Assembly (NCBI GenBank): GCA_046303115.1
Contig: JBKCGZ010000158.1
Span: forward strand, 1-17,282
Length of the DNA stretch: 17,282 nucleotides
Reading direction: 5' to 3'
Source: CAINEC01 sp046303115
GTDB lineage: Bacteria > Bacteroidota > Bacteroidia > AKYH767-A > OLB10
A model generated the notes under the pieces. The model searched no databases. It had not been told where the DNA came from and saw only the letters and a list, made by a program, of their open reading frames with translations. Shown here in pieces: positions 15,651-17,282 of this stretch; the stretch's first letter is position 1; each line of letters begins with the position of its first letter. The position numbers and the translations under genes are program-made.

Positions 15651-16043
15651 TTAGCGAAAAAAGAAAAAGAAATAAGCCGCAGCATCTACCCTTCTGACAT
15701 CCTCAAAATAGCCAATCGTAGAGCGAGAACTATTGGTCACTCTCCCCTCTTCAATATACCCAATGGTTGAACGAGAGCTATTCATCACACGATCATTATC
15801 AATGTAGCCAATTGTAGAACGCGAACTATTCATTACACGATCATCATCGATATAACCTATCGTTGAGCGTGAACTATTCATCACACGACCATCTTCAATA
15901 TATCCAATAGTAGAACGAGAAGCATTCATCACTCTTCCATTCTCAATATAACCAATCGTTGATCGCGATGAGTTCATCAGTCGTTGCGCGAATGAAGAAC
16001 TAGAAAGCAATACAAATAGAAATAAAGAAATTATACTTTTCAT
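15651..16043 (-). CDS. Secreted six-repeat protein with poly-Phe tail
   Basis: 130 residues from ATG 16043. An earlier TTG at 16052 would only add three residues. A signal peptide (MKSIISLFLFVLLSSSSFAQ) leads into six 16-residue repeats of the form RVMNSSRSTIGYIxxx (residues 21-116), then a tail RRVDAAAYFFFFFR. Each unit is strand-turn-strand-like with conserved Ile-Gly-Tyr. It resembles the Bacteroidota proteins named beta-flower repeat proteins (repeats of x-N-S-S-x-x-T-I-G-x-I), which as I recall also end in a run of Phe; I could not check this. Function is unknown. It is probably periplasmic or surface-exposed. It is convergent with the APC permease and downstream of the coiled-coil gene on the same strand. 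Confidence 0.82.
   Translation of the reverse strand: MKSIISLFLFVLLSSSSFAQRLMNSSRSTIGYIENGRVMNASRSTIGYIEDGRVMNSSRSTIGYIDDDRVMNSSRSTIGYIDNDRVMNSSRSTIGYIEEGRVTNSSRSTIGYFEDVRRVDAAAYFFFFFR
15696..15983 (-). repeat. Six in-frame 48-bp tandem repeats
   Basis: The units begin at 15983, 15935, 15887, 15839, 15791 and 15743 (minus strand), each coding 16 residues around NSSRSTIGYI. Units 3 and 4 differ at 10 of 48 bases, and 9 of these are silent, so the protein sequence rather than the DNA is being kept. Confidence 0.92.
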
Positions 16044-16091
16044 AAATCTCAAAATAATTAATTATCAAATTTTCAAATTATCAAATCAAAA
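16044..16091 (-). promoter_or_regulatory. AT-rich gap with an 11-base direct repeat
   Basis: Between the coiled-coil gene and the repeat-protein start lies AATTATCAAAT twice (16060-16070 and 16076-16086, 16 bases apart). It may hold the promoter of the repeat protein; I see no exact TAnnTTTG box. Confidence 0.3.
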
Positions 16092-17282
16092 TCACTTCCC
16101 TTTCAATATTTTCCTAAAATCACCTACCTCTTTATAGTACAAACTTGAAGTAATATTCGTTAATAAAGCTGAAGAAGATGAACCTTTGTAATATTGCTCT
16201 AAACCATAATCATAAACTACTTTCAAGTAGTAGATTTTGTCTTTGGCAGTATTAATAATCGTTCTGGAAATGGTTCGGTTTGACTCTTTAATACTTTCAT
16301 CCGAAATACCTTCTGGGATTGCTTGCGCTTTAAAGTCGACTTTAAACTGAGATACATCGGTATTATTCTTTTTTGGAGCTGGCGTAGTTGAAGCTGTTAC
16401 TTGCTGTTGTTTGTTGGCATTCGCTTCCTGTTGCGCTTTTAATCGCTCTGCTTCAGCCTTGCGTTTTTCTTCTGCTATTTCAGCTTGCTTTTGTGCTTCC
16501 GCCTCAGCTATTTTACGCGCTTCTTCCTCTTGAATTCTTCGGACATTGTCCAAAGAATCCTTTTGAATTTTTATTCGCTCTTCACGCGCTATCTGATCTA
16601 AACGTTTTTTCTCTTGCACCATCGCCAACGAATCCTGACGTGCTTTTTCTTTTGCCATCACTAATGAATCAGCTACAAACTTTTCGCGAGCCAGCTTTGC
16701 AAATTCTGCTTTTCTTGCTGCTTCTTTTGCTATAGCTAGAGAGTCGGCAACGGCTTTTTCACGAGCAGCCTTTGCTATTGCATCTAATCTTGCTTTTTCT
16801 TTAGCTGCTGCGATAGCATCCGCTTCTTCTTTCGCTTTCACTTTTGCTAATGAATCAGCAGTAGCTTTAGCCTGTGCTTGTTGTTCTAAGGCTAATAATC
16901 GTGCTTGCTCTTTTGCTTTTGCCGTAGAGTCTGCAACAAACTTTTCACGTTCTGCTTTCGCGATAGCCGCTAATTGCTCTTGCTTTATGCGAACATTCTC
17001 GAGTGAATCTTTTCGTGCTTTCTCTTGCGCTAACTGCATCTGACGAAGCTTTTCATTTTCTTTTGCAATAGAATCTTGTCGTGCTTTCTCGATTGCAGCC
17101 TGCTCTAATTTCAACTGACGATCTTTTGCGATAGAATCCTGACGGGCTTTTTCCATCGCCAATTGCTCCATTCGCATTTTTTCTTTTGCTGCAAGAATTG
17201 AATCTTGTCGTGATTTTTCTACAACTCGTGCGATTGAATCATTCACTGCTTTTTCTCTGGCAATGCGAGCAGCTTCTAATGC
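16092..17282 (-). CDS. Coiled-coil repeat protein, 5' end beyond the window
   Basis: The frame is open to base 17282, giving 396 residues without the true N-terminus; the GTG at 17246 is not a real start, since ALEAARIAREKA precedes it in frame. Residues up to about 290 (counting from that GTG) are Lys/Glu/Ala/Gln-rich and strongly helical, like a TolA-type rod, with a recurring EKARQDSIAK core. A short Thr/Pro linker (about 284-296) leads to a C-terminal part of about 90 residues (from DVSQFKVDF) with KIYYLKVVYDYGLEQYYKG and ending FRKILKGK, which I do not recognise. Such DS-spaced rods occur in Bacteroidota envelope proteins, often between a membrane or TPR part and a C-terminal domain; the missing N-terminus would decide. 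Confidence 0.75.
   Translation of the reverse strand, partial: ALEAARIAREKAVNDSIARVVEKSRQDSILAAKEKMRMEQLAMEKARQDSIAKDRQLKLEQAAIEKARQDSIAKENEKLRQMQLAQEKARKDSLENVRIKQEQLAAIAKAEREKFVADSTAKAKEQARLLALEQQAQAKATADSLAKVKAKEEADAIAAAKEKARLDAIAKAAREKAVADSLAIAKEAARKAEFAKLAREKFVADSLVMAKEKARQDSLAMVQEKKRLDQIAREERIKIQKDSLDNVRRIQEEEARKIAEAEAQKQAEIAEEKRKAEAERLKAQQEANANKQQQVTASTTPAPKKNNTDVSQFKVDFKAQAIPEGISDESIKESNRTISRTIINTAKDKIYYLKVVYDYGLEQYYKGSSSSALLTNITSSLYYKEVGDFRKILKGK
16554..17282 (-). repeat. Degenerate Asp-Ser-spaced coiled-coil repeats
   Basis: Eleven Asp-Ser pairs (plus one degenerate LDA) recur in EKARQDSIAK or EKFVADSLAK contexts. Asp positions relative to the GTG at 17246 are 3, 15, 37, 58, 80, 106, 131, 155, 168, 193, 205 and 230. 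Spacings are 21-26 or half that (12-13), so the underlying unit is about 12 residues. The array continues past the window edge. Confidence 0.8.

Noticed and set aside
15696..15983. Regular repeats that could suggest a CRISPR array
   Set aside because: The units are directly abutting 48-bp in-frame coding repeats with no spacers and silent variation.
16388..16735. Plus-strand Leu/Phe-rich ORF opposite the coiled-coil gene
   Set aside because: It is a composition shadow of the Lys/Glu/Ala/Gln repeats on the other strand.

Overview
The window looks like chromosomal core DNA of a member of the Bacteroidota, most likely a Flavobacteriales-type organism. The DNA is AT-rich. Several genes are preceded by the TAnnTTTG-type -7 box used by the primary sigma factor of this phylum, and Shine-Dalgarno sequences are weak or absent. 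Several families are typical of the phylum: DUF3822, a START-like protein of the AHSA1 superfamily, a LolD/vWA-GATase pair and a short secreted 16-residue-repeat protein. No tRNA, rRNA, CRISPR array, insertion sequence, prophage gene or recognisable defence system is visible. No gene-free stretch exceeds 300 bases; the longest, 1763-1935, is 173 bases.

Left part (1-5762), all on the minus strand. Read in the direction of transcription, a histone-H1-like/START-domain fusion (5762-4662) ends at a strong intrinsic terminator. A fresh promoter then drives an LptF/LptG-type permease directly coupled to a GT4 glycosyltransferase (TAG immediately followed by ATG), which suggests an envelope/LPS operon. 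Next come rplS (ribosomal protein L19) with its own terminator, a small secreted protein of unknown function, clpS, and a truncated NfeD-like membrane protein coupled to clpS by a one-base stop/start overlap.

Middle part (5865-11465). Two plus-strand genes, an ICMT/PEMT-like membrane protein and sanA, converge on a minus-strand pair, lolD followed by a large membrane-anchored vWA/GATase-like protein. Upstream of lolD on the same strand is a RecD/Pif1-like SF1 helicase.

Right part (11466-17282). A compact divergent promoter region separates the helicase from DUF3822-rsmD-coaD on the plus strand. coaD abuts a convergent BadF-type N-acetylglucosamine-kinase-like gene, which is divergent from an APC-family permease. 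The window ends with two minus-strand repeat proteins: a six-repeat secreted protein with a poly-Phe tail, and a 5'-truncated Lys/Glu/Ala-rich coiled-coil protein with regularly spaced Asp-Ser pairs.

Most of the content is housekeeping: translation, rRNA modification, CoA synthesis, envelope transport and proteolysis. I find no convincing undescribed multi-gene system. The best leads are the H1-like/START fusion, the possible actin-like (ASKHA) fold of DUF3822 next to rsmD, the 16-residue-repeat protein under strong purifying selection, the Asp-Ser-spaced coiled-coil protein, and the ICMT-like protein lacking the usual second motif.
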